A DNA stretch of 64,000 bases from Notospermus geniculatus (taxonomy: Eukaryota; Nemertea; Pilidiophora; Heteronemertea; Lineidae): positions 17,673 through 81,672 of the forward strand of contig NMRB01002958.1 of NCBI GenBank assembly GCA_002633025.1, read 5' to 3'. The translations under genes were made by a program, and so were the position numbers. Below, piece by piece: positions 21,039 to 33,887 of this stretch. The first letter of the stretch is position 1. Every line of letters starts with the position of its first letter. The notes beneath the pieces are model-generated. The model was not told the DNA's origin, ran no database searches, and saw only the letters and a list, made by a program, of their open reading frames with translations.

Positions 21039-21521
21039 GGGTTCGTAAGAATACCGAATCGGACCGAAACGGACCGAATCGGACCGAAACGGAGTCAAAA
21101 TGTACCGAATCAGAGCAAAATATCACCTCTTTTTGGTACTAGATGGTAGATATAGCACTTATACGATGTTTCTAAAGTTGTACAGCCAATATTGTCAAAG
21201 TTTTAGTGAGTCTCTTCAAAGTAACACGGACAAACAGCAACAGGTGACAGTGTTAACATTTGACGATAGGTGGCAGCAGCCGAACAGCAAAACTGGAGTG
21301 TGAGACCTAAGGCAAGATGGCGGCTCTTATGTCGCATATCCGATATCATTGTCACTAAACTAGGCTATGCCTAGTCATATCATGCATATAGCCTTAGAAA
21401 CATCGTATAAGTGCTATATCTACCGTCTAGTACCAAAAAGAGGTGATATTTTGCTCCGATTCGGTACGTTTTGACCCCGTTTCGGTCCGATTCGGTCCGT
21501 TTCGGTATTCTTATGTACCGC
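21039..21521. mobile_element. Foldback transposon with 8-bp target duplication
   Basis: Arms of about 125 bp share TAAGAATACCGAAACGG-like ends built from 10-bp GGACCGAA(A/T)C repeats, then a unique block with ATATCACCTCTTTTTGGTAC and GTAGATATAGCACTTATACG. GCAATAGA flanks both sides (21031-21038 and 21522-21529). An 8-bp duplication suggests a hAT-like or P-like origin. Confidence 0.82.
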
Positions 21522-22048
21522 GCAATAGACTAGGCCTAGGCCTACCTAGGCCTAGGCCTAGGTACCGGTATTAGAATAGAATTAGGCAGTGCAACCAGTC
21601 ACATGATGAGTCAGTCCAGCAGCAGTGTAAGCCCTATGCCCAGTGTATGAATTGAAGGCAATTGAAAAGTAGGCCTAGTAACAATCATGACAATTATGTG
21701 GCCTAGTAGGGCCTATCATTCATAGAAGCAGAAAAGGGCCAGTAGGCCTAAACGATTGCAGTCACGGCAGAAAAATTAGACCGATGACTGAGCCCTTTGA
21801 GAAATCTGGATGAAAATTAACTGATTGTCTTCCCATACATTACAAATCCAGACCTGGACCTAGGACTAGTGTAGTATAGGAATAGGCAGCCGCCCCTTTA
21901 AGGGCGCCCGTGTGTAACCCCCGTAGGGAAGCCCCGGATGTTGAGAGAGAGAGAGGGACCACGAGGCAACGAAGGTTCCATTGGAGGTGGTTAACTGGAT
22001 GTAACTACGAATAAAACCTATAAGATGATGATTTGGTACCTCACTTGT

Positions 22049-22503
22049 TATCTCTACGACTACCCCACGATCCCTCCCCCGGAAGCACACGAGACTAGGA
22101 CTACCCTTAAGCCAGAAGCTTGTTGTTATTGTCAAACTCAGTAACTGGTGATGATCCCAAGTGAAGGGCTTGGTATTTCATTTTATCTGACCTTCCATCT
22201 TTTGCAGACCTCAAAGACCGCTCAAAGATATTTTAACATTTGTATTGATAAAATTAGTGTTTTATAGCGTTGGACGCAACTGGACGCAATTGGTCGCTGC
22301 TGGACGCAAATTAGTGCGACCGTATCTCTACGACTACCCCACGATCCCTCCTCCTGAAGCACACGAGACTAGGACTACCCTTAAGCCAGAAGCTTGTTGT
22401 TATTGTCAAAATCAGTAACTGGTGATGATCCCAAGTGAAGGGCTTGGTATTTCATTTTATCTGACCTTCCATCTTTTGCAGACCTCAAAGACCGCTCAAA
22501 GAT
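22049..22503 (+). repeat. Direct duplication of the spartin first-coding-exon splice region
   Basis: A 181-bp segment at 22049-22229 recurs at 22323-22503 with very few differences. It includes the polypyrimidine tract, the TTTTGCAG acceptor and the first exon bases ACCTCAAAGACCGCTCAAAG. Copy 2 runs into the spartin ATG (22502-22504). Copy 1 reads ATA at that place and has no open frame. The spacer carries repeats of TGGACGCAA. Confidence 0.93.
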
Positions 22504-25500
22504 GTCTGGTGAAGTCGGGGGAAGACCAGCTCCCCCACCAAGTCTGGACACTGGGACAGCCAGACAAGGACGAGATACGGTACCTGGTATGGAACGTAAT
22601 CAGAGTTCTAGGGAATTACATCGATTCATCAAAACAATACATGATGAAGCTTTCCTTTACATTGAACAAGGACTTTACTGTGATGAGAGAGGGCAGGGAG
22701 AGCAGGCTGTTGTGCTCTACAAGAAAGGCCTTGGTTTGGTTGCCAAAGCTTTAGATGTGGATATACCGGACAGCCTCTCAAGTTCGGACATTGAAGACTC
22801 TGATTTAGAAAGTGCCAAGAAACTTTTACAGAAAATGAAGCACAGTAAACAACAGATAGAGACACGGATCGAAGATTTGGGGTCAAATGCAGCAGTTGCA
22901 AGAGCTTTACAAGATCCTCCACCGACATATGAACAGGCGACATCACCAAACGGATCCATGAGTGAAATTGACCTAAATGACCTCGGTGATGAACTATTTT
23001 CGGACAATGAACTTCCGACTCCAGATGGTGCCACTAAACTGTATTCAATTGAGGAAGGAGTGCAAATTTTCTTTATCTCCCCTGAAGGAAACGTCAGTGC
23101 TCCTTCATATCCTGCGAGTTTGAAAATATTCCGTTTTTATGACACTGAGGGAGACACTCAGCTCCCACCAGCATTTCTTCAAGTTGGAGAATGGCAGTAC
23201 CCGCTACTTCCTGGTGGATCTCCAGCATTGTACACTGATAGTGGAGCATACATATTCCCAGATGTCCTTGCTGACCGACCAGGTATGCACGTTTGGAAAT
23301 CCGGTCTCATTTTACAAATGCTCACAACAGGTTTTGATATACATTGTAATGTGGTGAAGGCCCAAGAATTCCACCTTTTCAGCTTCAAAAATGAATATGA
23401 AATAGAAATCGGGTTTCTAAGGTGAAAGACATTGCTTCCTACCAGAATCGAACCCACGGACCCTCGCATAAGGCATCAGTCGCCAGCACTAAGGGGCAGC
23501 ACGCCTTAAACCACTAGGCCAAATCCCCATCTTCAAAAAAGATGGTTCAATGGCCCATGTTCAGCTTCAAAAATGATACTAATGACTCCTTTAGGTTCCC
23601 AATAGGGATTGTCACATTTTCCTGATGTGTTGTCAGTTTTTGATCAATGTTTATCTCATGTTCTTACCTTGTAGGTTCAGCAGTGGGTGTCTTACTTCCC
23701 CCAGATGTAACCAAAGCTGAAAGACGTCAGTTCCTCCACCTGCTGAGTGCACTGACCACAATGTGGGGGGAAGACGGACAAGAGGTTGCCGTGTCGACCC
23801 CGGATCAAGAGGAGACTGGATGTTTTAATTCCACTGCGTCAAGATCTTTGCAAAATGAGATTGGTGCCAATCAGCGAACAAGCGATAAGATTTCAGCCGG
23901 GCTTGTGTCAGGTTTGTTATTGTCCTTTGATCATCATCAGTGATGAGTCCTTCCTATGTCACTATGAACTTTTCATGTTGACAGCAAAATATGACTGGGG
24001 ATTGAAAGTGCGTCATCCATTGAGCCGACATGGAGGTGTGGCTCAGGTCTATGGCTAATGGTCAGAAGGTCCCAGCTTTAGTACTGGCTAACTCTCTTTA
24101 TCTCTAAACTGCATGTAGCTAGCCTCACTGTATCTGTTTTTCTCCAGCGGCTGAATGGATCACATGGGGTCTTGAGAAAGGCGCAGAGAAGACTGGGCAG
24201 CTCTTGAAGAAGGGTTCAACCAAACTTAAAGAGCACATACAGCCCGAGGGTGAACCATCGAAGATTGATCCCCGAGTTCAAGAAGGAATGAAATACGTGA
24301 GGAAGGCTAGTCACACTGCAGTGGAGGTCACCTCATTGCTAGGTCAGTGGAAGACTTGAAACTAGGTTTGCGACTTCCCCCTAAGGACCTTTTGTCCCCT
24401 GTGACTGGAATTCTTGTGGACATGCACCTTGGAGGTGGGCAGGATGCTGAGTTCATGCCGAAGATTTGTATACAGTACATGGATATCCTGTGAATCAGCT
24501 GTGTATTGGTATAGACACAGTGGAATGATTTGGGCTTTCTGCTTATGTTATTGTTCCTGTCTTTCTTGTAGTCACCAAATTAGGTGAAGCTACCATGGCT
24601 TTGGGAAGGAAGGCTGCACCTCATTTAAAGAAACATGGAGCCAAACTTTTGCCCGATTCATGGACCAAGACGGACACCGTTGATGGTAAATCACGTTTCG
24701 ATGATGCCCTCGTGGTGGCTCACGGAGGCCTACAGAGTAAGTCATTCTGGGTATTTTACTAGACACTCCTTCTTTTCTGGAAATAACAGAAGTTCACATG
24801 AAAGCGACGTTCACACTAAGTTTGGGACACAATTGAACAATTTGGCCCATACAGGTACTTTTAGATGCTTCAATTGATGGTAACCCCTAATTCTCCGTCT
24901 TTCTTTGGCTTTATAGGTTTTGCCACCATTTTCTTGGGGCTTGAAGTTGCTGCTAGAGCCTTGGCTAGAAGTATCGCAGAGGAAACAGTCAGGATTGTGA
25001 ACCATAAGTAAGTCTGTAATTCACCCCCTCTTCATGTGATAGAGTACCGGTAACTCATTTCGGCAGTGCAGGTTTTCTCCAGGCAGTCAGGGCTGATATT
25101 CATACCTTGCTTGCTTAGTTGGTTGCTAGTTGTGTACAATGGTCTGTACAAACTGGGCACTTTAGCACTAACAAAGCCAAGCAAGGTTTTATGAATATGG
25201 GTCCAGGTTTCCTCCAGTACTTAATTAAATTCCCTTCATTGTTATAGGTATGGAAAGGATGCTGGTGAAGTCACCGATCAGGTCCTGTATTCTGCCGGGA
25301 ATATCGCCATGGCAACACGGAATGCGCAAACTTTAGGAATGAAAGCCATTGCAAAGCGTGCCGTGAAAGATACTGGGAGAGCCGTGGTTGAAGATGGCGC
25401 CGCTGGTTGGAGTAACGGAAAGGAGAATCAACGGCGAGGAAGTGGTCAGAGCTCGACGACGTCATCTCGGACCAGCCCGATGGAGAGTCCCGTACGTGGT

Positions 25501-25647
25501 GCACTCCAGAGCCCCGTGGAGAGTCCAACACGTGCTGCTTTACAGAGCCCAGACAGCCCAACAGGTGCGCGTTTGATGGACTTGACACGGGAATCCAGAC
25601 AGAGTCCTACTTCAAGTCCGAGTCAGAGAAATCCTCCGAGGCGGTAG
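22502..25647 (+). CDS. SPART: Spartin (SPG20 family), complete coding sequence
   Basis: Spartin is a cytosolic adaptor linked to endosomal sorting (ESCRT-III binding through its MIT domain), lipid droplet turnover and cytokinesis. Exons: 22482-23282 (ATG 22502), 23675-23911, 24148-24342, 24572-24736, 24917-25007 and 25248-25647 (TAG 25645-25647), all with consistent phases, giving 622 residues against about 660 in vertebrates. Residues about 40-125 form the MIT helices (ELHRFIKTIHDEAFLYIEQG). Next come a PPPTYEQ motif (PPxY-like), the conserved GVQIFFISPEGNVSAPSYP segment, and the C-terminal senescence domain (WITWGLEKGAEKTG, APHLKKHGAKLLP, GFATIFLGLEVAARALA). The tail has repeated SPxxSP-like motifs. 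The ATG is the first in frame after the acceptor. An unseen 5' noncoding exon is implied by that acceptor. Confidence 0.94.
23440..23528 (-). repeat. tRNA-derived SINE in spartin intron 1
   Basis: On the minus strand, GGCCTAGTGGTTTAAGGCG resembles an A box and GGGTTCGATTCT a B box, about 50 bases apart. It lies just downstream of the first coding exon. Confidence 0.7.
25090..25204. mobile_element. Small inverted-repeat element (family copy 1)
   Basis: It has near-palindromic ends (GATATTCATA...TATGAATATGGGTCC with CCTTGCTTGC words). The internal sequence AACTAGCAACCAAC, in inverted orientation, matches the element at 37621-37743. It lies in the last spartin intron. Confidence 0.78.
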
Positions 25648-28205
25648 TGACTTTGAATCAAGTTCTTCCTTCTTGTTTACTCTGCTTCTTTACCCATTCC
25701 GCTTGGCTCGTTGATGGTTGGAAAACTTTCATTTATGCTTTGCCTTCAAAAGACTGTGGCCATGAACTGGCTGTATTGCAGACATGAAAGTTGCAGTTTA
25801 CTTGCTTTGTTCATTAGAGAAAGCAGGCGATGTTGGTTTTCTTGATCTGTACATTATACATTTATCTGTGTACAAAAAGGAAAAAAAACCCTTTTAAATT
25901 GAGTGCTATCTCTGTGCTATATACATGTATGCCTTGAGCTGTATCACATGCCTTCCTTATAATATAACTATTTTTCTATCCTTATAAATTATACTTGCTA
26001 TTGATGTTGTCATGTGCTTTTCTCATCAAACAGGTGATAACAGTATTTTGATCCTCTTTGTCTCTGTCAGCACTAATCAGAGGAATGAGGATTCCTTTTG
26101 TGATATTTCTGAATTTGGTACATTACATGTAGGTATACATGTAAAAGGAAGAAAGTGCCCAACGTTAAGGATTCAGTTACAAGTGTCATTGCTTTCCATG
26201 TGCCAATACTTAAAAGTTGTGATGCAGTTTGTGAAGTCCTTATGTACTTGCATATCACACTCATTGACTTGCCAATATATGGCCAGGGACCTGATTCACA
26301 AAGCCCTTCTGAGCGTCAGATACAGTGCATGTATTGTCCATTTGCAGGCAACTTACTGTTTCGCCTTGTCTTATGAAAGATGGATTCATGAAGTAATGGA
26401 GACTTTGTGAAGAAGGTTCATTTCTATTTATTAAAACTTCTCATTGTTAAAACAACTCTGTTTGCAGCAAATAACGATGCATGTAACAATATGAAAGCAT
26501 TTGTCTTGGTCTCGTCTAGTAAAGTTTATTCATAATACAACTTGTGTTTATCTTGGCTTTGTGGGTGAAAGCAGGCGCGTACACGTCCAGAGGGGGCCTG
26601 GAGAGTGGCACCTATGGACTAGATTTGATTGAGCAGCAGTTCAATCACCAACTTGTCGGTAGTATTACTCAAAATACATTTTATTCAGGTTTATTGACAC
26701 TAAATAAAATGCATCTTCGAAGCTGACTCTGGTATTGTAGTATGAAGATACATCGTATGAACCAGTCGTTACAGGAAAATTCCAGTACCGGTACCAGACA
26801 GAAAAGAGAACAAAGACGCCATGTACACTCAGTGCTGCTGTTTTATTTCAAATATTCTTTACAAAGTTTATACGTGCATTTTACATACATATGTTGCAAA
26901 AGCATGATACACAATGGAATTGCCATAACTGGAGGCACAAATTCATTATCAAGTTTCTTATTATTTCAACTGTAGTCAAGATTTTTTCCGCGGGCTGGGT
27001 GCCATGATCAACAAGTTTTTGGTGAGGCCTATGATTTAAGATTTCCCAGCTGCAGATATTCCCCAGTGACTGAGATTTCAGCCCAACGCTGAAGACACGA
27101 GTTCAATCTGACTTTCTCCAATTCCCAAGAATCTGACCGACTGATGATAAGTTTCAATTCATGTACATGTAGTAGGCCTACTTCTGGGCAGAGGAAGGTG
27201 TTGCAACTCAACAGTAAGTCAAGGCATTACCTGGAGCAGTAGCATGAAGATCCCAGCACACCTCGACAGTAGGCCTAAACGAGCAAGTTGACTCTCCCTC
27301 ATGATATCACATGAACAGATACCGGTACATGTACAACCATGATATCATGTGTACAGGCAGGCCTACATCTAGAGCCATATCACATGTACATGAACATGTA
27401 TGCACCTCGAGCAAGGATTAGTTATCTATGGCAAATAACTTCAGATACATCACAAATTGCCTGGCAGTGATTCACAATATCTAAAAAAATTTTCAATCGG
27501 TACAAAAATAATCATTTTCCCCCATTAAACTGTCCCAATTTACCGTACCCGGTGGACAAAACGTTCTTGCCATAAACTGAAGACTGCAAGGGCTACATTG
27601 TATTGCTCACCTTAAAAGACGACGCAAACAACAGTCACAAGTTGACAGTTTTCAATGGATAGCAGCAGCTGTAACCTTTTTCCTCACCTGTTTTACACCA
27701 AATGCAAGTGACAGCATGAAAATGTGAACATTTTGCCCACCGGATATACCCGCACCCATGCGTTTAATAGAATAACAATGCATATTTAAAATGTTTGTAC
27801 ATAACAAGGCTGGTGCCGTTAGAGTAGCAGAATGGTGCCATCGGCGCCTGCCACCTTGGGAGGTTATGAGTTCAACTCCCAACAGTACAACTTTAAGGAT
27901 TGCCCACTTTTCAGTCAGTACACATCGAAAAGAAGGAACGACACAAGACCTGAACCGTACATAACATGGACACTTGTTACTCAAACCCTCCATGTTCTTG
28001 CAGTCATCTTTATTTCCCTTATAAAGTGTACACAAATTAGCAACAAAAAATACACCATTGTTATAAACATTTTACACACTTCTTGGGGAAAAAATAACCT
28101 TACAAATCTCCTTTTTCCACACAATTTGAAAGCCAAAATACATGTATAAACATTCCGCTTTCAAATTGCAAACAAAGTCACTGTTTTCTGCTGATTAATG
28201 TCTGG
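25648..28205. other. Convergent intergenic/3' UTR region of spartin and NUP98-96
   Basis: I see no coding sequence. AATAAA at 26703-26708 is a candidate spartin poly(A) signal. A minus-strand AATAAA at 28009-28014 is a candidate for NUP98-96, about 190 bases past its stop. A SINE-like sequence lies at about 27808-27886 (B-box-like GAGTTCAACTCC). A block at 26288-26352 resembles 2659-2725 in the formin gene. Confidence 0.6.
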
Positions 28206-31200
28206 TCACATGGTCATCTCAAGCAAGTAGCTTCGGGTCAGGTAGCGCAACTCCTGTAGGGAATAATCCTCTGGCATGGGGAGTACTCCAACATGTGGTG
28301 CAAGTGACCTGAAATGAAAGCAGAGAACGTTCACATCTTTGCTTCCCCAGCATCCAAGAAGACTCATCAGGGGTCTCCTCCTTAAAACGGTACAGATAAT
28401 GGAGGAGCAGCCAATTGCTAACATAAACTTGGTTCAATACATGTTTATTGGGTGATCATCGGAGGGAAGAATACGCGAGAAATGATGACAGATCCTCACC
28501 TTGCAGGTACATGATTCTGTCGTGCCTGGTACCCGCGGGTATCTTGTAACATCAGCAGCACCTGCAGGAGGTTGGCAGTCCTCTTGGACATCTCCGACTG
28601 GCACAGCATGTCCTTGGCAGTCCGACACTCCATGCTGCTGATCCGGTTACAGAGGGAGACCACCTCAGGATGTAGGCGCTCCAATTCATTCAGCCTTGGT
28701 TCTCCCTGCGAAAACATCAATAAAGAAATAAATATACTGAGTACCTCCGAGGATTCCAAATACTTGTATAGGGCCTACACTGTACATGCACCGTACTTGT
28801 ATAGGGCCTACACTGTACATACACCGTACTTGTATAGGGCCTACACTGTACATGCACCGTACATGCAGACACATGCATATTCTTACTAGCTTGACCAGGT
28901 TTTGTATAGGCCTAATGCTGCTGATCTTGAATTGCAGTCGAGCTGTATGGTCGCCCAGAGTTTGAACAACGCCACATTGTATGGGCAAAGAGCTCCTGCA
29001 TAGGCCTGACAAGTAGGCCTGAATGGAGCACTAAGTCTAACTTGAGCAATAACATCAACGTTTGCTACCATACACAACTTACTTTTTGAGTTCTCCTGCT
29101 GAAAACACACAGATTGAATGAACAGAAAGAACCATAGAAGATTAGTGAAGACAAGGAAGACCACCAACCAACCAACCTGAGGTGGTGTGGTCTTCAATAC
29201 ATTCACAATGAAGTTATACCTTTTTCAGTGCATCCAGTTTTTCAGTGATTCTGATAAAATCATAGAAAATCCCTCCAGCGACATTCCAGTCCTTCACAAT
29301 GGCTGCATGCTCGGGAACGGCTAATTCGACAAGGTACTTCTTCAACTCATTTAGATCTTCTGCAATTACAAAGAAGTCATTAAACAGGGCACATACCGTA
29401 TATACTCGCCTATTGGTCGACGTCGCGTATAAGTCGACCCCCGTATTTGGGGCCTCAAATCATTGTATTTTTTGTATACCCCGCGTATAGGTCGACCCCC
29501 TGACTATTGACTGTCAAAATCCCCAAATCCCTAAAACACATCAACAAATAACACTCGTTCGGCTTCGTCAGCTGTTCCTCACAGCTTGCAAACACAAACA
29601 GGCCGCCATTTCCAGGTCATAGAAACCACGTGACACTCGTCCTGCTGGCACATTGTCAACGATCAATGGCGCGTGGTTGTGTTGACACGCTGGCTAACGA
29701 TCCAAATCACTGCTTATTGCATCAAAGATGTTTGCAGTACTCAACCTAATTCTTTACATGGACAATAGCTGGGCTATATCTGTTAACAGTATTCAATTGT
29801 GGGAGGATTATAACTGTTTTTAACACGTCTGACTTAGCCGTTGTGTAACCGGAAGTGGAGATCGCAGTGTCAGCTGATCGTGGACTCTGTCTCTTCTGCA
29901 TTGTTTTGCCGTCAGTTAACTTTCAAAATGTACCCTTTGTCTTATTCTTGTGTGAGTACACATAATTATATTTCATTCAACGAAAATGATGCTTTTATTG
30001 TGTTTATTCACTCCATNGAAGACTTGGAATGACTGTGCACGAAGCCGAGAACGCTTGCTCGGTTCGATCACTGCGAATTTTTCCTGATATATATTGCCAC
30101 ATTTCCAACCCATTCGTGTAGTTTTGGTGCAAAATACTTTCAGTTATTAATTGATGATACTCTAAAATAGCACTCATGTATGATTTCATAAGGCGATTGT
30201 GTATGATCATAGGGATTTTATGCCATTATCATAGGTATTTCATCTCGATATTCACTTTGTGCAAGCACCACCACATTTCCCATGATTCCTCATTCCTTGA
30301 ACAAAAGAGCATCCAACATGTCAAAGTAACTGGCGCGGGAAATTCAAACAGTGCTGTTTTCTATTTTGTCAGCTAGCGCCCCCTGGAGAACAAATTTCGA
30401 ATTAATTACCATCGCATTTGGTGCATCAAAAATCAAGCTCCATACCCTGTCAATTTCTATTTGATATATTGCTTCTGGGCTGAGTTATTGCGGTTTTCCA
30501 TTTTACGGAAAATGCCCCCTGGAGGACATAATGTAGGTCAAATGGCATTTTTTTTGGTTCTGTTTCGAGTCCTTCCTAGGGCCTACCTCTTCACCAACTT
30601 TCATGACCCTGGGCCTTGCAGTTGCGAAACGTGCCAGTTTCACGGACGACACACACACAGACACACACACAGACGGACGCCACTCGGTATACATATGACT
30701 AGCTCCGCTGACCTTTGGTCAGCTGAGCTAAAAACGTAACAAGGACATGGTGTACGCCTACCAAAGATGAATCGCCAACGCCCGCTTCCAGTCTAAATCC
30801 TCGCAGACGTTGACCTGAAGTGATGAGGTATCCCAGACCATGCAGCCGGCTAGCAATGCATAGATCCTCAGTCGCTCTCCATCCATGAATTGATCAGCCT
30901 AAAATGAACAAATATTTGACAAGGTAAGTCATAATGCAGATTCCCTTTTAACAAAGACGACTTCATTTCCTATCATTCATGATTCATAAGTTAGAGCAAG
31001 TTGTGATCAAAGGAGATAACACAACAAAACAGCTCATCTGCTAAACAAACAAATAATTGACCCTTGCCTTAGTTTCACACCAATTTGTCAATTGTTTCTC
31101 CATTATGGTCCTGAAGACATGGTTTCCTGTCGTCTGTGAGATCATCAAAGCGAGCCGGTGGTCGCCTGCCTTTACTGCTAGTTGACACGCCTCGGGAATC

Positions 31201-33887
31201 TGGCCGCCACTCAGACAACTGAATATTGCACCTAAATGATTGTCACCCTGAAAAACAAGAAAGAATATCACAGAAATATCGCATATTTCTGCTCACTGAT
31301 ATGACTATAAATTCTATGTCTATGAACCTGCGATCTAGAGTTCTCTGTGTGTGACTGTGGGTTCTGTACCTGTAACTGTGTACCCTCTATCCATGCAGTT
31401 AGCCTGCAGTAATGGTTCACCAGCCTTTATGGATCTTACCTTGAAATTAGCATCCTGTAGTTCCTTGTCAATTTTTTCATCAGCTGCCTTTGATAACCAC
31501 TGTGATAATGCCTTTCTTCTGGCCATATGATAGTCATAACTGGTTCGGTCAACATCTGCTAAACAAGAGAAAAAGAAAGTGATGAAGCAAAACTGGAGAG
31601 TGAAACCAAACCTTTCCAACACATCAGTTTGGGCATTCAAACACGAACATGCACAGGCAGAAGTGCAAGACATTCCATATTGCAGGGAAACTCACCATCG
31701 TCGAATGAATAAAGAGGTAGATCTCCCCAAAGGGCAACACATAAATCCCACACAAGACTAGCATGATGGATACAAGCAGCATCCGGGTGCGAACCTGAAA
31801 TGCACATACAGACATTACTGAACCGACGAAATCCTTAAATCTTACAATATTAACCCTGTCACAGAGGCATTCATTTGAAAGTGCTCACTGAGAGCTTTCC
31901 AATGAATACCTATTTGACTGGTCTCAGGTGCCTTTCAAGCATTTTTTAGATACCGGTATTTTCATTTTCAACAATGTTGGCCTTGGGCTGTAAAAGGTTA
32001 GGTAAGTTACATGTACGTGTACTTACCAATATGTTTCTTCTCGTCAGCCAGTTGTTCTGCATAACGATGAAGGACAGTAACACCTTCCTCGGGAGCACAA
32101 ACCGGTAACTCCCCATCGACATCCCAACGACAGTTCTTCAAGTGAATAGACAAAGATTTCACATGGCTCGCTCTCAAAACCATATCTTTGCTATCAGCAT
32201 ATGGCGTGAAGTTGACTTTTTCTACGGTAACTTTGTACGGTGTTTCACCGACGTGGCTGGTCTCCTGTGGCCTGGAGGTGGGAAGAATGGAAGGGAACTT
32301 GGGTGCAACTGGAAAAGAATGATGGCAATATAATCATCAAAACCCTTTGCATTACTGAATACCTTTGAAGGAAAACTTCGGTCTGCCATGGTTCTTGACC
32401 TTGGACTAAACCGAACCTGAGATTCTGATGGGGAGGAACGAAAGTCATACCATTTTCTTTCTGGCCAACAGGCTCTCCAGCATGGACTAGCGTCCAGTTT
32501 GGTCCCCATCCGACCCTGAAGGACCGGCCCATGAAGCACCCCGCATCCATCAACATCTTTTGCTTCCCATGCATGACTGACTGTTTCCATGGAATCACCT
32601 TCTGTCTGATGTTGGTGACGATGACCTTATGCGCTTTTTCAGGTGGAGGCATACCACTGGGGAGCAGGGCGTGGTCTGTAGGAGTTGGCGTGGCAATGAC
32701 TCTTGCAGGAGAGGATGGCCGCAGATGGGAGAAGAGATCTGAAATATTAACGGGAAAGATAAGCAAGAAAATTTCGACACATCAAGTCATAGAAGACTTC
32801 TTAACATGACTCATTTACTGCAAGAAACTGCCGATTTCAAATCTGAGTGATTGGATTCAGACCTAAGTTTGACACCCTCAACCTTCCTGGCAGAGGTGCC
32901 ATGAAGGGCAGAGGTGTCCATAGGGCATCATACCTGAGGTCCTACTTGGCACCCTGACTTTGTGACTTGTCAGAGGTTTTGGGCTGGCAGGATGAGGAGG
33001 CTGAACATGTGAGGATGTCCTTGCACCAAAAAGACTCGATCGATCGATGTGTAGATGCTTGAAGATCGGCGACACAGGCCTCGGACCTCGTGTTTCTTTC
33101 ACTGCCTCTTGAGGTTTGAAGGCTGAAAATGGAGACAACAATGAATTAAACATAGTTCGAAGTCAAGGCGATGTGCGAGTTTCTTGCTCTTGGTGGGCAA
33201 TTCACCGTTGTTGGTTTCCATATGACTTACGCCGAGACAAATGACTCTCATGACTAAACTCCAGAGTTTGTCATGAGACTATTTCTCTGCTAATGTGGCA
33301 CAGCACTAGTTTCACTTACAGATTTCTTCTTCAATATCTTCATCTCCGAAGAACGATGCTTTCATGACCTGCATGTTCTGTGCGCTGACGCCGAAACTGT
33401 GAGCGAGGCGATGAGATGATGGAACTGCCTCTTCCTCCTTATCTTCTTCAATCTCCTCGACCTCCGGCAAGCGATCCCGAGACTTATCCAACATGTCTGA
33501 AAATGAGGACATGCTGCTCATTCAGTTGATCCTTTCAGATCAGTTAAGATTACAAAAGGCAATTTCACTGGGAACTGAACCCGTGCCCTCTCGTTCTCAT
33601 CTCGTGTCCAACGCTCATCCACTGGGCTACCACAGATTTTGGATTCCCCCAACCTGGATTTGATTGACTCTGCTACTCTGAAGGACAGATAAGTTTCAAA
33701 ACCATGCCTACATATTCGTGAACAGCCTACAGGAAGATTTTAACCCCTTCTTACCCATATCATCATCCTCATCCTGTAGCATTGGCATCTGCACCTCCCC
33801 ATTCCTCATGTGACCATTCAGAGCAGCAGGCTGTTGCTGCTCTGACACTTTTTGTCCCTCAGCCTTCTGTATCTGGATGTGTTGTTT
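28206..33887 (-). CDS. NUP98: NUP96 portion, with an internal block missing
   Basis: NUP96 is the Y-complex scaffold subunit that pairs with SEC13 and SEC31-like folds. The exons include an acidic SEC13-side region ([16 protein letters not shown]), [18 protein letters not shown], the alpha-solenoid start ([70 protein letters not shown]), then jump to [12 protein letters not shown] and the C-terminus. About 230-260 residues of solenoid between AIHLW and EDLNELKK are not encoded in 29360-30761. Confidence 0.9.

Larger units (their letters stand above)
18182..22501. other. Divergent region between ISWI and spartin
   Basis: Both 5' ends, and presumably promoters and first exons, must lie here. 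I see no start codon that continues the ISWI frame, and no spartin exon before 22482. The region is dominated by repeats: a transposon with an N gap (18588-19444), foldbacks (19457-19786 and 21039-21521), repeated CAGCTGCTGCCACC words, AGGCCT-rich DNA, and a 181-bp duplication next to spartin. Confidence 0.6.

Noticed and set aside
29299-29490. Plus-strand open frame
   Set aside because: It overlaps the minus-strand NUP96 exon 29359-29220 and the adjoining repeat.
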